A DNA stretch of 64,000 bases from Tyto alba (GCF_018691265.1 NW_024881313.1:35891518-35955517); one strand, 5' to 3'. Shown: positions 24,701-38,100, numbered from the stretch's first letter. The notes: generated from the letters alone by a model not told the origin. Program-made: numbers and translations.

Positions 24701-25015
24701 AAAGCATTTTTTTCTTTTCTCACTGCATGGCTCTTTCTGCTTGCTTCATACAAGTCTTTCTGTCAAAACAACTTGGCCTGGTGGAAGTCTGATTAGATAT
24801 TACACCCACTCTGGGGAAAATGTCTGCATAAGGGGAACAAGTTGTAGTGGGCAGGGGAGGGTGTATACTAATCCTTCCACTGCTGGTCACCTCTGTGAGG
24901 CCTCCAAGGCTAGCAGCAGGCATGGTGCTATCAAATCCATTTCACAATCAATTCGCTTTCTCCTCTGCCTGGTTTTCAGACCTTGTCCAGAAGCAGTAAA
25001 ATGTAAATGAAAGGG
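21703..25015. other. unique non-coding sequence, nothing recognised
   Basis: At about 21953-21971 an inverted repeat ATGTACA/TGTACAT with a 4-base spacer is visible. A somewhat GC-richer piece at 22.75-23.1 kb is open in several frames on both strands (to 95 codons) without domains. The 121-codon plus-strand frame at 24645-25010 runs up to the CR1 and has no recognisable product. Confidence 0.5.
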
Positions 25016-25440
25016 AGAAGGAAAGTAGGAACTGATCATGTTTTTTTCCAATACAAGAATTAGGGGGCATCAAATGGAAGAAGTAGGAGATATGTTCAAA
25101 ACAAGCAGGAGAATGTTCTTCACCTTGTCCAAAGTTAGACTGTAGATCTTGTCACAGGACACTGTGGATGCGAGACCTTTTTAGGGGTGCAAGAAGAGAT
25201 TTGAGAAGTTCATAGGAGGGAAATTTATAAATTTAAAAATATCACACATTGTTACTGTGATACAAGAAACCAATGCAGCTCAAAAAGCCTCTGGGCTGTA
25301 TGTGGGGGTAACTAGGAAATCACTGCAGAGAACTGCTATTCATGATTGCTCCATTTTCACATTCTTTCTTAGAATTATACCCTCGGCCACTGCCAGAGAC
25401 ATGGACTAGATGGACCTGTAATTGCCCTTATGTTCTTTTC
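25016..25440 (+). mobile_element. old CR1 LINE 3' tail
   Basis: Several ordered blocks match the sauropsid CR1 tail: CAAGAATTAGGGGGCATCAA, GTTCAAAACAAGCAGGAGAA, GAGAAGTTCATAGGAGGGAA, AAAAAGCCTCTGGGCTG, CGGCCACTGCCAGAGACATG, GACTAGATGGACC and finally CTTATGTTCTT. The orientation is sense on the plus strand. It is about 425 bp, 5'-truncated and without an intact reading frame. Divergence is clearly greater than in the CR1 at 5.8 kb, so it is an older insertion. It belongs to the same broad subfamily type as the copy at 20.3-20.6 kb. Confidence 0.9.
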
Positions 25441-28400
25441 TCATCAAAAAGACATGCTAAAACTTCTGTGCTGACACTCTACTTTCAGGCTCTGAAAATA
25501 TATCTCAAATATATATGAGAGATATTTTTTTTCTGTCCAGGCAAGAGTGCAGCCCAGCCATAGATATTTACCACTGTAGACATCTAAAGCTGTGTGAGAT
25601 GAATCCTGACATTCCTGTACACATTCCTGTATTCAGTGAAATCCCCTGCAGAGTCCTACGATTTAAAGGTTCCCTTGGCTTATGCACTTTGCTGAATTGG
25701 GCTCCTTTATTTGCCCTGGAGGACTTAATGTTTGTTCATAATGAAAGGTATGAGGGAGCCTAGAAAAGTTTAGCCTTCTGCATCACCTGCGTGTGACCCT
25801 GCAGTAGCTCTGGGTTGATCAGCCTGACGCTGGACCCAAACAACATAATGGAAGCAGAAGAGTTGAGAGCAGCCAGAAAGGAGGTAAAAGTTTGGGGCAC
25901 AAAATAACATCAGGGTGTGGGATTGAAAGAATCTTGAAAGCATCATCTGTTCAAGAGGGAAGTCACAAAGCTGGAAGACATGAGTAGTTGTTGCAATAAA
26001 ATACTTAGGCTCCCGGAGCTGTATGGTTCTGTCTCCAGTGATAGCACCCAACTCCATACAGTCAGCATAACCCATATTAAACTAGGGATGTAATTTATGA
26101 TACATCACAGCAATTTATTTAAACTGGGGAATTCTTACTGCCAGGAGTACTTCCAGAAGGTGGGATGTGTCCTCAGTTCCATGCTCTTGGTGACTTTAGC
26201 AAGAATGCAAGAAAGAACAAAAATAAAACCATTCCAGATAGCATGTACTGACATTAAATAAACAGATGAAAAAGGGATAGAGTAGCAGATAATTGCACAG
26301 ATCAGTGAAGAGTGTGTGGCCAAGTGTGGCTCACATGAACAGTCTAGTTCTGTGCAGGGTCAGTGTACACTGTGCTGACGGGTCAGGGATGTTTTTCTGA
26401 AAGGGATGCAGGCGGTCACAATTTCCCCAAATGATGTGGAGGCAGTGTGAATTCTGAGTGCAGTGTAGTGCTCAGAAGGCAAATATTAACTCTGGGTGTG
26501 CAAAAAGGGGAAAAGATCCAGATAGTGCATATGACAGTGAGAATTGTCCTACCTGCACACTAGCAGGACCAGTTTGGGAACCTTCTCTTTACAGAGGCTG
26601 TTTCTATATTGGCCAGAGTTCAGGGAAAAGCTCCAGTGACTAGATGTCTGGAAAAGACTTAGAAATCTCATTCCCTTCAGTTTATCCGAGACAGTAAAAA
26701 GTGACTTGAGTCTTGGCTGCTGCTGCTGTGTGGCGTCTGAGACTTCTCAAAGCAGACAGTAGAGAAAGGGTTAACAGCAGACAAGTGTTAGATGTGTCAA
26801 GCAGCATTTGCCTACATGTACACAACTGCATCTCAGTTTAGTTACTCCAGGCCCTTATATTGCCAAAGATACCCAGCCAACACAGACGATGGACTGTAGG
26901 GTAAGATTCCTCCCATCCTAAAGCAGATGGAATAGGGCAGATGGATCCTACCACCACATGCCTCTTTCTCTCCTTTGAATCTGAAAGGACTCTCAGGTAA
27001 CCAGCTCAGCTGTGGACATCTATACTGTAAACACCTAAATTTAGGTAAGATGAATCCAACCAATTCAGGCTAGAAATGATGTACACATCTTCTGATGGCA
27101 AAGGTAATGAACCGTTGCAATAACATATCTATATACACAGTGGATTCTACACCACCCAGGGACTTTAAATGAAGACTGAGCATGTTCTAACAGAAAACGT
27201 TGTAGTTCAACTAGACATCAAAAACCAACACAAAGCCGCCCTGGACCAGAAGCCTATGCTCAGTGTTGTGTGGGGGTGTGGTAATAACCAACTTTTCCAG
27301 ACTTAAAAAGATTTTGAATCAATGTCATGAAGGACTATCAAATATTTCATCAGTTGAAGATCTACAGATCATCATGTTTGGTATTCAAACACATTTTGTA
27401 CAGGGCCACTTGAAAAATTAGTATTTTCAGCCTTTCACACACTCTTTTTCCTTTTCTAAACAAGAAAGCAAAGCAAGCGAGCAAGATAACTACTCTGTTT
27501 AATTATGGCTTGCCCTTTGCTATAGTTTAAATTATTTGTGTCTTGTGAAAGGTGCAGCAATGAGAGAAGCAGTGGTCTTGGAAAAGCCCGGATGAAAATA
27601 GTATTTGGTTTTGCCAACTTTTTCCTGCTGTGCTTTGTTTTCAGAAGTTGTCTCATTTGAAAGAAGGAAGCTGTTTGGCCACAAAACACAACTGTCACCT
27701 ATCACAGCCCAAAGACTTAGAGCTAAAAATGTCAGTGGGAAGAGGGGGAGGGGAAATGAAAGTGCAGCTCATTCTCTCTTGAAAAATAGTCTATTTAAAT
27801 TCTTCTCCAAAATTGCAGGAGAAGGTGGCAACCATGTAGAGTGAAACCATCTTCATCCCACTTGCCAGCATTGTGCAGAAATGGCCCTTGCACAGGCAAA
27901 ATACTTTTCTAATTTGTGGAGTGGTTCTGTTGTGGCTATCATATCCACACTGCACTCAGGTAGGAATTATCTGGTAACTTTTTTTCATTTGGAAAGTGTT
28001 AATTAATAGAAACTCAGACTTTCAAGGAGGCATCTGAACAAATATGTCCTCTTTGCCAGCGTGGCTTGTCCTACAGGTGGCCCTTCAGAATCTCCTGTTG
28101 CAATTGCTCCACTCTGCTGGTGGCTCAATGCCCACTGGAGATGGGACTGGGATCTGCCACGTGCTGTGCGGGAAAGAGAGGAGCTGACACGTGCTCCAGC
28201 TTTGACAACAAAACTGTCCTTTTCTCTCAAGTTTATTTGTATTTTTCTGAGGTAAAAACTACAACATATTCAGATAAAGCAAACTCAGAGGACCCTTTAC
28301 TATTTGCATCAACTGCTGGCTTACAGATAATATGATAAGAAACAAGAAACGTGCTTGGCTCACCACATTTTTTGTTGCAAACATAACAACAACATGATGG

Positions 28401-30115
28401 TAAGGAGTGACCACAGTGGGATCCAAAGCAGTAATACTGTGGTGAACAGTCCTGGATACAGTTATCTTTTGAGTCACCCTTCCTGTCAACATTTATAAAG
28501 AAATAAAAGGCTCTGGCTGGAAATGAAGAAGGTTATTTTACTGGAATGATGGGCATATTTTGGCTGCTAAAATCATCCACAAAACATTTAAAAAATGATC
28601 ACACACTGTGAATCTATCATTGGACACGGATATTTAGAAACAAGTCCTCAGCAGTCTGAAACACTGGAAGACGGATGGAAAGGTTTTTTCCACATTAGTG
28701 GAAAAAGCTCACTAAAAAGCAACAGCCAGTTCTGCACAACCTTTGCTCTCAGTTTCCCGGTCCATCACTGCTTAGTTTCCACAGTATGCCTTTCCATGGA
28801 CCAGGGATGGAGGTTTCAGAGAAGACTAGTGGGCCATGGCCTGAAAGCTGGCTAAAAACTTGAATATATCTCTTTCCCTTATGCCAAGGGATTCAAGAAG
28901 CACTGAACAAGGAAGAGCTAGCAATTCAGATACCTGGCTGTGACCTTGAGTGTTTTTGGCACTGATTACATTAATTGGTTGCCAGGATCTTCTAAGCTGG
29001 TTTGACAAAGTCTTCTTTCAGGACAGTTTCACTTTGTCTGACTACAAAGACAATTTGCATTCAGGAGCTATACCCAGAAACAAGGATATAAGAAAATGAA
29101 AGAGGAATGTTCTACAACATCATGTGACAGACAGAAGAGTGAAGCAGAATACAAATAGCGTGTCCAAAGGCATTAAAAGGAGGACATACCTCTCTTACCA
29201 ACTAAGCAGGAAGGGAGGGAAATATAGGGTTCTTTCTATTTTTGACTTCATCTGTGCTAATAAATTAAGCAGTGTCAGGAAATGTTCACTAGTAGTGGAA
29301 CTCAATGAGCCATACTTTTAGATCATTAGCAAGGTGCTTGACTGGTTTATGCTCATGCCAATAATCACTGTCCAAAACAATTCCTGGAAAGAGCTATTCC
29401 CAACAGGCAGCTTACGATTCCCTTTCTTTCAAATGTTGACCGAGTTTAGTAAGATGATAATGGGATGTTCCATCCTAGTAAACTTTACTAGGCACATTTG
29501 ATTTAATAGAATAGACAAAATTGCTAAGATCTTTTGTTTTCTTGTCCAAATCCATCCACTTGTGTCAGGAGTGACAGTGAAGAATGCTCAAGGTCCAGGT
29601 GATTCTACAGTCTCTAGCACCAGGGGAATCCCCTCCACTAGATACACGTGGGTTATGTCATCAGAATCATATTAGGGTCAGGAAGAAATAGAGCAGGACA
29701 GAGTGTCTGCCCCAAAGAACTGATGTGGGACACTGGGGAGTAGTTCAACTTCCAGATTAAGACAGTCGCATTTGGGTGCCAACACTTACGTGTCCACCTG
29801 GAAACAATATTTATAATGTAGTCAATGCAGATCTAGTCGTGTCAATGAAGCCTGGGAGCTGTTCAGCTCATCAGACATGGACACCTTTGGGCACAATGAA
29901 ATTGCCCACATGTAGATGTCCAGGGGCACAGGCACCCCCTTGGCTCCAGAGGGGCATGGGGAAACTGCTCCGTGTTGGATCGCAAACAGAGCCAATGCAC
30001 CTGAAGGCTTTTAATACTCATCTGCTTGGGAAGTTGTATCTCTAAAAGTGCAGGCATGAATTTAAACTCTTCCAGTTACCAGCTTGATTCCTTTTATGCT
30101 TAAATAGCCTCATTA

Positions 30116-30120
<5 letters not shown>
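25441..30120. other. long unique stretch, mostly AT-leaning
   Basis: Nothing identifiable as a gene. Near 25500-25530 an imperfect AT-rich inverted repeat (ATATCTC ... GAGATAT) is visible. At 27010-27060 and about 29735-29930, phrases such as GACATCTATACTGTAAACACC and CATGTAGATGTCCA recur and may be fragments of one decayed repeat. Open frames reach 101 codons (25770-26075 minus) without domains. Confidence 0.5.

Positions 30121-30145
<25 letters not shown>
30121..30145. repeat. poly(A) tract, 25 bp
   Basis: Run of 25 A immediately after an ATTATATAT stretch. It encodes the phenylalanine run of the 126-codon minus-strand frame at 30042-30422, which is therefore not considered real. Confidence 0.95.
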
Positions 30146-30146
<1 letters not shown>

Positions 30147-31640
30147 TATTTTGGTGGTTTGCTTATTCCTGAATAAATCTATACTGGTATAGCCAGTATT
30201 GCATAAGGGAATACTACTGGCAAAACAAGAGCATTTTAATAACACCAGCATATCAGAAAAACAAAACAAAACAGAAAAAAACCCTGTACCATGCTCATGA
30301 GCTTTGGAAGCAAGAGACAGCAGCTGCTCTCTGCTCTCATAACCAGAGTGGGAATGAATCACGGCAGTCGACCTGGACTCGCCGTTCTGTGTAATGGCAT
30401 CTAATTTGACTTCTCTTCTCACCTCTCCCAGTGTCTGGGTTAAAGCTCATCCTGTTCCTACACAGTGAGAGTGTTTTAGCTTTATCCAGCAATTCTTCAA
30501 GCCACCCAAAAACTCCCCGCTACTACAAAGGGCTTTAATACGGTTTTTAAATGAGGAAGAAAGCTGTCTGCAGAGCAACAGCAGCATGGTGTCTATAAGC
30601 AACCTCTGTTTTATCCCTCCAGCTCATTTTTCAGCTGTAGTATGTTTCTTGGCAAAATCAATTCAGCAAATGTCCAGATTTATAGAGTTCAGCCACATGG
30701 CAACCTTTTTCAGGGCCACATGAACAGCTATTATTTAAAGCCTTTTACTGTGTTCGTGGAGAGGAACAAAGTGCACTTTCCCATTAAAGATTTAAAGCCT
30801 TTTTGTGGCAAAGCACATGTCACCCTGAAGGACACCTTGGGTCTTGCATATAGATGCATCTTCTGCAACTTCCACTGCAGGATCAATGGCTGATGCTTGG
30901 GAACATTTCTGATCCTACCATTAGGTTGGAGGATAAGATCTTTCTCAGGGGATTATGCAGTGCCTCCCACATTGACATCTAAAGGCATTTTATTCGGCAC
31001 AGTGCAGTCTTAAGCAAAGACACCAGAAATATCTTGGGGACAAGAAACAATTAACCCATGCTATCCTAAGGGCTTAGAGCTCAGAAGCAAGGTAGATCAG
31101 GCAGAGACAGATATTTTCGTGCACATATAGTCAGGAGGCATTAAACTATTGTCACTTCAAACTTCTGTTGCACCCTTTGCTGAAGGGCACTGCTCCCCAC
31201 ACCTGATACCTGGACGATAACGTGTGTATCTTTAATGTCTCCTGGGCTACCTCTACCTCTGTCAGCCCAAGGTGTGAGAGATGACTTGTAACTCCCCAAA
31301 ACAGGGACTGAGAAAAACAGCCTGAGAAAGAGATAAGGGATGGGGGGGAGTGGAGGCCCTCCGAGCTGAGGAATGCCTCAAACACTTGCAAGTAATGAAA
31401 CTATAGTCACAGAGTGGATAATGTGGAGGCTGGAGCTGATAAGGCGGCCTGGATAGCACAGGATGGGGCTAAGGGGAGGAAGCCCTGGGGAGACAGAGTG
31501 GTTCTGCTCTGGTGCGCCTTGTAAGGTTTCAAGGGCCAACTGTCCAGAGAATGACCTTTGCTTCATTATCCACAAAATGCATATTAAAGTTGACATCCCT
31601 AAATGTGCTAATGAAGATTAACAAGATCATAGTAATTACA
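30146..31640. other. unique non-coding sequence, nothing firmly recognised
   Basis: The segment from about 31150 may include upstream U3-like sequence of the LTR that follows, since an LTR-like TGTCAC start exists at 31150. No flanking duplication supports that border. No gene is seen. Confidence 0.45.
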
Positions 31641-31648
31641 TCATCTGA

Positions 31649-32147
31649 TGAAGCACCTTACTCCTCCCCATACATGTGATACGTAGGTATGCGTGTTGAC
31701 TTAGGGGGAAGGACCCAAGGAAAGTGTGTATAAATTGAGGGCAGGATGAGGAGGGAATAAAAGCAAGCAATAGAAAGGAAAAAGCAAGCAAAAGGTAGTT
31801 AGAAATAAAAAAGAAAACATGAAGAAGTGAAGAAGAGAGATACATCCCTGACAAACTTGTACAGGACCAACACAAGAGCCCAGATAGGTGATCTCTATTT
31901 CTCTATTCTCTCTCATCTCTCTTCTATTCTTCTTCCCCTTTTCCCTCATTACCATTAAGTAACGCAAGGCATACTATATCACTTGCCATATTTTGTTATG
32001 TACTTAGCCAATTATCATGTATCCAATTAGTACAATGTAGGAAATTAATAAATATCTGGACTTTGAGACCTGTCTCACCTTTGTCCATTCCTTTGCAGAT
32101 TTACAAATCTAAGTCACTTGACTCCCTCGTCTGAGAGGGACGTGACA
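31649..32147 (+). mobile_element. probable solo LTR of a second retroviral family
   Basis: Polymerase II landmarks appear in LTR order on the plus strand. There is a TATA element GTGTATAAATTGAGG (about 31726-31740), a transcribed region rich in A then pyrimidines, and a poly(A) signal within ATTAATAAATATCTGGACTT (about 32045-32064). A short U5 ends in GGGACGTGACA at 32147. The last base pair CA is followed by CTGA, and CTGA also precedes a TG start at 31649, giving a possible 4-bp duplication. A 4-bp match has high chance probability and would leave an unusually short U3 of about 100 bp, so the left border is uncertain. No primer-binding site or gag sequence follows. It is unlike the other two LTRs in the window. 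Confidence 0.5.
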
Positions 32148-34970
32148 CTGAGGCAAATGGGAAGAAATGCAGCTGGGCTGACCCTGCCCAGAAAGGGAGG
32201 ACAATGGTATGACCTCCTACCCTTTGCTTTGTTGGGACTATACCCAGAGTTTGAGCCTTGTGGAAGAATTTAGCTGCAAACTCAGCCTCAGGCAGTCTTT
32301 CAGCTCACCTGGGCTTGAAGAGACCCAGAGGGGGTTTGGGAGAGGATCCAAGGTTATCCCTGTCAGAGACAGCATCCCACTTAGGAGCAAGGCTGACTTA
32401 ACCTGAGGAAGAGGAAGGGGTGGAAAGGGACTTGGGCAAGAACAAGTCCTACTCATCCTTGTCTTGTTTTGCTGCCTCAACTCTCTGTGCACAAGCATCC
32501 CTGTGGCTCACTTAATTTCAGGGGTAGTTATTGGTAAAGGGAAAATCTCCCCTGCAGTTTGCTTCCTCCCAAGACATAGTTAGAAGTACCCCCCCACACA
32601 CACACTCTGCTCTTTATGCTTTCTACCTCTCATTTTATAACATATCTAATGACATCTTGATGGGAGGTGGGGTTGGTTTTTTTGGGCTTTTTCCTTGGAG
32701 GCAGCTCAATCTCCATTTAGCTGCATCCCCTGGGCTTTACTGCACAAAGTGCTAAAGGCATGCTTTCCATGAGGAGCTTATTCCCAGCTCTGCATGCTAA
32801 GCACAGTGGAGCAGCTGGAGGAGGAACATAGAAGGCACTGGGACAGCACCTTGACTGAGCATCCCTCTTCCCATCCCATGCTGAGGTGGGAGAGTGGAGG
32901 GGAGTGCTCTGCTCTGCTATAAACAGAGACTCCCTGCCATGAAAATAGGCCGCCACCAAGTGATGCCAGTAGGAGTGCTTTAGTGATTTAAATGATGTAC
33001 ACAGCAGAGAACAGCTTGATTAATTCATATGAATTGTAACTACTTAGGGCTCCATTCATCTGGAATGATCTGTAGTCCTATCTGCCGCAGAAGTTACAAA
33101 AGGTCCCCAGCTTCTGTTGCAGGTGATGTATTAGTCACCCCCCTCCCGAAGCCAGCCCATGCACAGGGAGCTGCTTTGTTGATACAGACATCTATGTCGG
33201 AGTGACTGAAAGCAAGACAAGGGCAAGGGATCTGCTCCTCAGCAGGCAGCAGGGCAGGATGGGGAGCCCCACCAGGCATCTCCCCAGGGAAGGGGGTGCA
33301 GGTTGGGGATGGCTAATCCCGGGGAAGGAAGCAGCTGACTCCTTCCAGGGCCAAGGGTTTTTTGGAAACAGTGCTGTCTTTATCTGAAAAATCAGCCAAT
33401 GTCATATACATAATGTGCGAGGACATGTGATTGAGGTTGAACGCCGGGGCCAGCCGCTGCTTTGTCGCGGTGGCTCACAGGGTCATTAGGTTTGGTGTCA
33501 TTGCTCCTGCATGTGATGGAAGAGTTTGGCCACAGACCCCAAGTTAGACACACAGACACAGGATGGGGCTCTTTGGTGGCAGCTGCTCTGGATGAAGCAG
33601 CCAGGATCACCCATAGACCCTCACCTCTATCCAGAAACTGCTTAGCCATTTGGGTAAGTGGAGGAGGCAGGGCCTTAATCCTCCTTAAACCAACCCCCAT
33701 CTCCTAGCAGCAGAAAAAGGAGCAGTGAGCGAGTCCCAATCAGCTGCTGAACCCAGCATGTGCCTTGTGTCACCTGCGGAATGAGGAAGAAGGCATGAGA
33801 CTGCTCTTGCTGGTAGCATTGGTGGAGACAAAGACAAGTCCTGGAGAAGGCTGGTTGTGCAGTGAACAGTCCTGCTCTCTCTGTGCTGTCCAGCATGGCT
33901 CAAGGCTCATGCAGACAGGGTGAAGGTGTCCCACATCAGACCTGCTGCCAGATTTGTACCTCCCAACACCCAGCAGCTGCTGGTAACAACCCGTCCTCAC
34001 TGAAAGCAAGAGTAGTAATCCAGGACACTGGGTCGCAGTGCCACCACGTGGGCTCTTCCAGCTCCCAGAGCACAGAGAGAGGGACATGGGGTGCTCTGAA
34101 CTGGATCTGGGACCCTTCAGCTGGTGACTGATGGACAAGGGAAATAAAAATACCAAACTGGAAGTATACATCCTGCCGTCCCTGAGGATGCAGCGCTCAC
34201 TGACTGGCACCACTTTTCTTGTGCAAGTTCTGGGTACTAAGGTCGAATGTTTGCTTTCCTTGCAGGTTCCTTTAGACCCTCATCAAACTCTCCAAACAGG
34301 CTGCCACCCTCTGCACCCACTGGGCTCAGCCTCTGAGTGACAAGGGCCCTTCACCATCTTCCATCAGCTGTTGGTTAACATGGAGCCATACTAAAAGGAA
34401 GTATGGACCCTCTTCATCCCCTTTAGTGCAAAGACAGGGGCTTGGCCCAAGACAACTGCATTTGAATGATGCTGGGTGACTTTTCACTGGCAAAAATGAG
34501 AAGCACTTACACAGCCCATGAATGCCACTGGGGTGAGACAACAGAGAGGTGATTTTAAAAGACTGGAAAGTCCTGAGCATTTAAATGCTCCCTGGAAATT
34601 TAAGCCACCAGTGTTGTCCCTGAGCTATGATTTTGCCCAACTTATAACACCCAGACAGTCAGTTGTGTGTCAGTCATGAGTACAGATATCCAGGAGCAGA
34701 GGACAATTCCTGAAGGTGCATGAAGGTTTCTCACATCATACCAATGGAGTTAAGTGCCTCCAAAGACGCCCTGTTGAGTTAGTTCATCCAGAACCTAACA
34801 GCAGGACAGGGTTCCTCATAAAACATCTGCCTTCATGCCATGCTCTCCCCAGGTCACACAGTAGCATGTTGCTGCATCAGACCCCTGCCTATGCCCATGG
34901 TAGTCAGTTAAACATAAGCTTGGCTGCCTCCAGGCTCTGCTGCAGTCAGTCTGGAGGAGACCCACCTCTG
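32148..34970. other. unique non-coding sequence, nothing recognised
   Basis: A short (CA)n stretch lies at 32590-32606. Open frames up to 147 codons (33770-34213 minus) overlap frames on both strands and lack domains. Confidence 0.5.
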
Positions 34971-35176
34971 TTTTAGATGTCTACATGTCAGATCCTACCA
35001 CTGAGCCAGTCACTCTCAGCTCACTTTTTAGTCAGTGGAGATAAAGGTCACATTTGGGAGGACATGACTCAGCCACCGTATTTCAGAAGACTGTGTTAGG
35101 ATGAACGAGCAGTGCTCTGACTGCGTTGGAGGATGAGCTCCTCTGGATTTGGTGTAACTAGACATTTAACAATGTC
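34971..35176 (+). repeat. possible ancient degraded repeat
   Basis: Runs such as TAGATGTCTACATGTCAGAT, TTAGTCAGTGGAGATAAAGG and GGATGAGCTCCTCTGGATTT, ending in TAACTAGAC, have the wording of an old avian interspersed repeat. TAGATGTC-type phrases also occur at 19.2, 27.0 and 29.9 kb in this window. I cannot name the family. Confidence 0.3.
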
Positions 35177-38100
35177 ATCTAGTCCCTCTTAGCCCAGCTC
35201 TCCTGTCACCACACCACCTGAATAAAACCCATGCATGGTCCCAAGTAATAAACTCTTTCCTGATATATTTTAACACCAGACAAGTAAAACCATACGGTAA
35301 TATCTTCAAGCTGTTGTGCTTGCTACCTAAGGAACATGCATGAGAGTCCGGAAGCTGTTTTCCTCTCAAACCTTCCAACCCCATGCACACATGTGGCCAA
35401 ATCCTTCTGCAAAGGACATCACCTCTGGATATGCCTGAAATACCCTTGCAAGTTGACACCTGTGTTCAAAGCTATCACGAGACCTGCGTCTGCAACAGCT
35501 GTGATGTAATTGATCAGAACCAACTGAAAGAGGTAAAGTTTTTTAGGTCTTTTTTTGGTGACAAAGAGTAGCTCTCCACTGACCATTGCCTTCCTGATTG
35601 ATGGCCCAGCCCTTCTCCTTAGCCCTGCAGATACACGGCTACTTCCCTCACTGTCAGGGCAGGCTGCAGTGTCCTGGCCTGCAGTTTACAAGGGACCTGG
35701 CAGAGCATCAGATTATCCGACCTGCTGCCTCTAACAGCTTTAAGAAGCCTTCAGCCTCGGTGATGGTGACCTTGGTGGAGGGAAATGAGAGAAGAAGTCT
35801 GGTCCTGGGCAGGAAGGTCTGCTGTCATATCTCTTGCCACCCTATGTGTCCTTGCTGCAGCAGCCATCTCCTGAGCATGTCATCACTGGCTTTTTGCTGG
35901 AGGGTGTCTCTGGACACTGGAGCAACTCTGGGCCATCCCACAGCGCTGAGTCACCAGCAGGATTCCCAGCCAGGGCCATTCAGGGGGCCTGAGGCTTTCC
36001 TCTCCCAGGGCTGCCAAATGCATGTCAGCTTCTTGGAGACTCTCAGGCCTCGAGCTTTCCTGGGAATTTCCCAAAGATCTTGGCCAGGCTGGGTGACCCA
36101 GCTCCTCCAGACGATACTGACAGCAGAAGAGGCTCTGCAGCTCCATCTGTGCAGCAGTGAACATCAGGGTGCTTTCTAACCAAAAATCATTTACCCTCAT
36201 TGCCACAGGCACCCAGACAGCATCAGTGTAACTATTAGTGAGGAAGGAGACAGAAGCTCCAACACATCTCACCCCTGCAAAAATTAAGCAAAAGCCTTGT
36301 ACTCCATGGCTGACACAGATTGTGTCTGAGCTACACCTCTGCGAGATGCTACCTGGATGTACCCCAGGGCTTGGCTCCAGCCTTATTGTGTCTCTGGCCA
36401 GGTGGCACAAGGAAGGTGCTCTGGCCCTTCAGCGTTGCAAAGACCTGCTTGGTGCTGCCACTGATCTCATTAACAAGTTGGTCAGTCACCAGAGAACCTG
36501 TGGAGGAAAGCAAAAGTGGAATTAGAGATATGACAGCAATTACCTTGCTTTCTCACTGCAAAACAGTCCAGTGGGTAACCTGAATGTGGACTTCTTGGAG
36601 GTTTAGACCTAGATGGTCCAAGGTGGAGCAGGAGGTGGATGGCAGGAGGGGAGAAAAGAGGGTAAATTGAGGACTTACTGGGCTTATAAATTAAGGACTT
36701 ATGTTAATATTGACTGGGTCTGGAGTGTCCAGACCAGTGGCCCTGTGAAACTCAGGGCTGAGGGGTTTCTCTCCTGGCTGGGTGTCCAACATGCCTGGGG
36801 CTACCAGCACCAAATATAACACTCGGAATAACTTCCCTGTGCTCATTTTCTCATATTCTGGCATCCACCAGAAAATTCACCACCAGGGAACATAGTAAGG
36901 TTTTTTAGAGCATGAAAAAGTATATTGTGGTTCCTACAGTCATGACTTTAGACCTCAACTCTTCCCCTGTGGGGCCTGTGGCGAGCTGCCCTCATGGCTG
37001 CCTTGCTGTCTACAAAGCTTTGTTGTATAAAGTAAGCTCTCATGAGCAAAGAGGTGGCCTGGATGCTCTCCTGGCCAAGCTAAATGCAGCAGCTGCCAAA
37101 TCCCTTGGCATGCACAGCTGGACCCACTGCAGGTGAGCCTGCTCTCCAGCAAACCCAGTGGGCTCTCCTGGAAAACAAACTGAAGTGAGTGATGTGGCAG
37201 AAGACCCAGCACAGAAGCAAACTGCACCAGTACATCAGGAATGAGAGAGGACATTCATTTGATAATGCAGTTCTTACTGCATAGATGAGCTTCTCTAACA
37301 AGGCACTGCCTCAGCACACCAAATCACAGCAGAGGGATAAAAGGAATAACAAACTACAGGTTCAGATCTTTTTTCCCAGTAATTGCCCCTGTAGAGCATC
37401 GTGCACAGACAAAAACACTGTGGCTTTTTTTCCTTTTGTCCCCTCTGCTCGGGTGTTACCTGTCACCCCCTTACCTGCTTACAACATGAGATATCAGGCA
37501 CCTCTCCCTAGTTGAAAGAGGGTCACAACCTGAACAACTGGTCCAACAACACTTTCCCCCAACTCCTAGCAACAGCTATCACAATTTACCACTTAAGCCT
37601 GCCCATTTCTAGAGTCCTTGCTAATTAACCCTTAATAAGGCTAACCATTCATTCTCATCCTCACTCCAAGACTCCATCTCTCTCCTTGTCCTGCCTATTT
37701 CCCTCCCTTGTGCCAACCTTGTCTGCTCAAGCCAGGAGTTTTGCAAGGGCTATTGACAGTTCTACCTGTGTAGCACCCATCACCATAGGGTTCAGGTGCT
37801 TCTGCAAAAATATGGGTGAATAATTATTTCCAGAATGCTGCCTTGTTATCACGCAGGCAAATAAATTTAAGAGCGAAACACATATAGGCTTTAAAGAGTT
37901 TACAACATTCTCTGGGCAACCACTTCTCTGGTTCCTGTGTGTTGTCTGCTCCAGCTCAGAGCAGGACTGTAGGGAGGCTTTCACCAGCCCAGGTGACATT
38001 TCCCCTAAAGAATAGAGCAGTCACACTAAATTAGGGCTGTGCAAAAAAGAAAGACTGCTGCAATAACACCTTTCAAATCCCCCTTCTCTGAGACCTCCTA

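Noticed and set aside
30042..30422. 126-codon minus-strand open frame
   Set aside because: It is kept open by the A25 tract and has no other coding evidence.
35598..36179. Longest open frame (193 codons, plus strand)
   Set aside because: No domain, signal or membrane segment. It is opposed by a 175-codon frame on the other strand, so openness reflects low stop density in GC-richer sequence.
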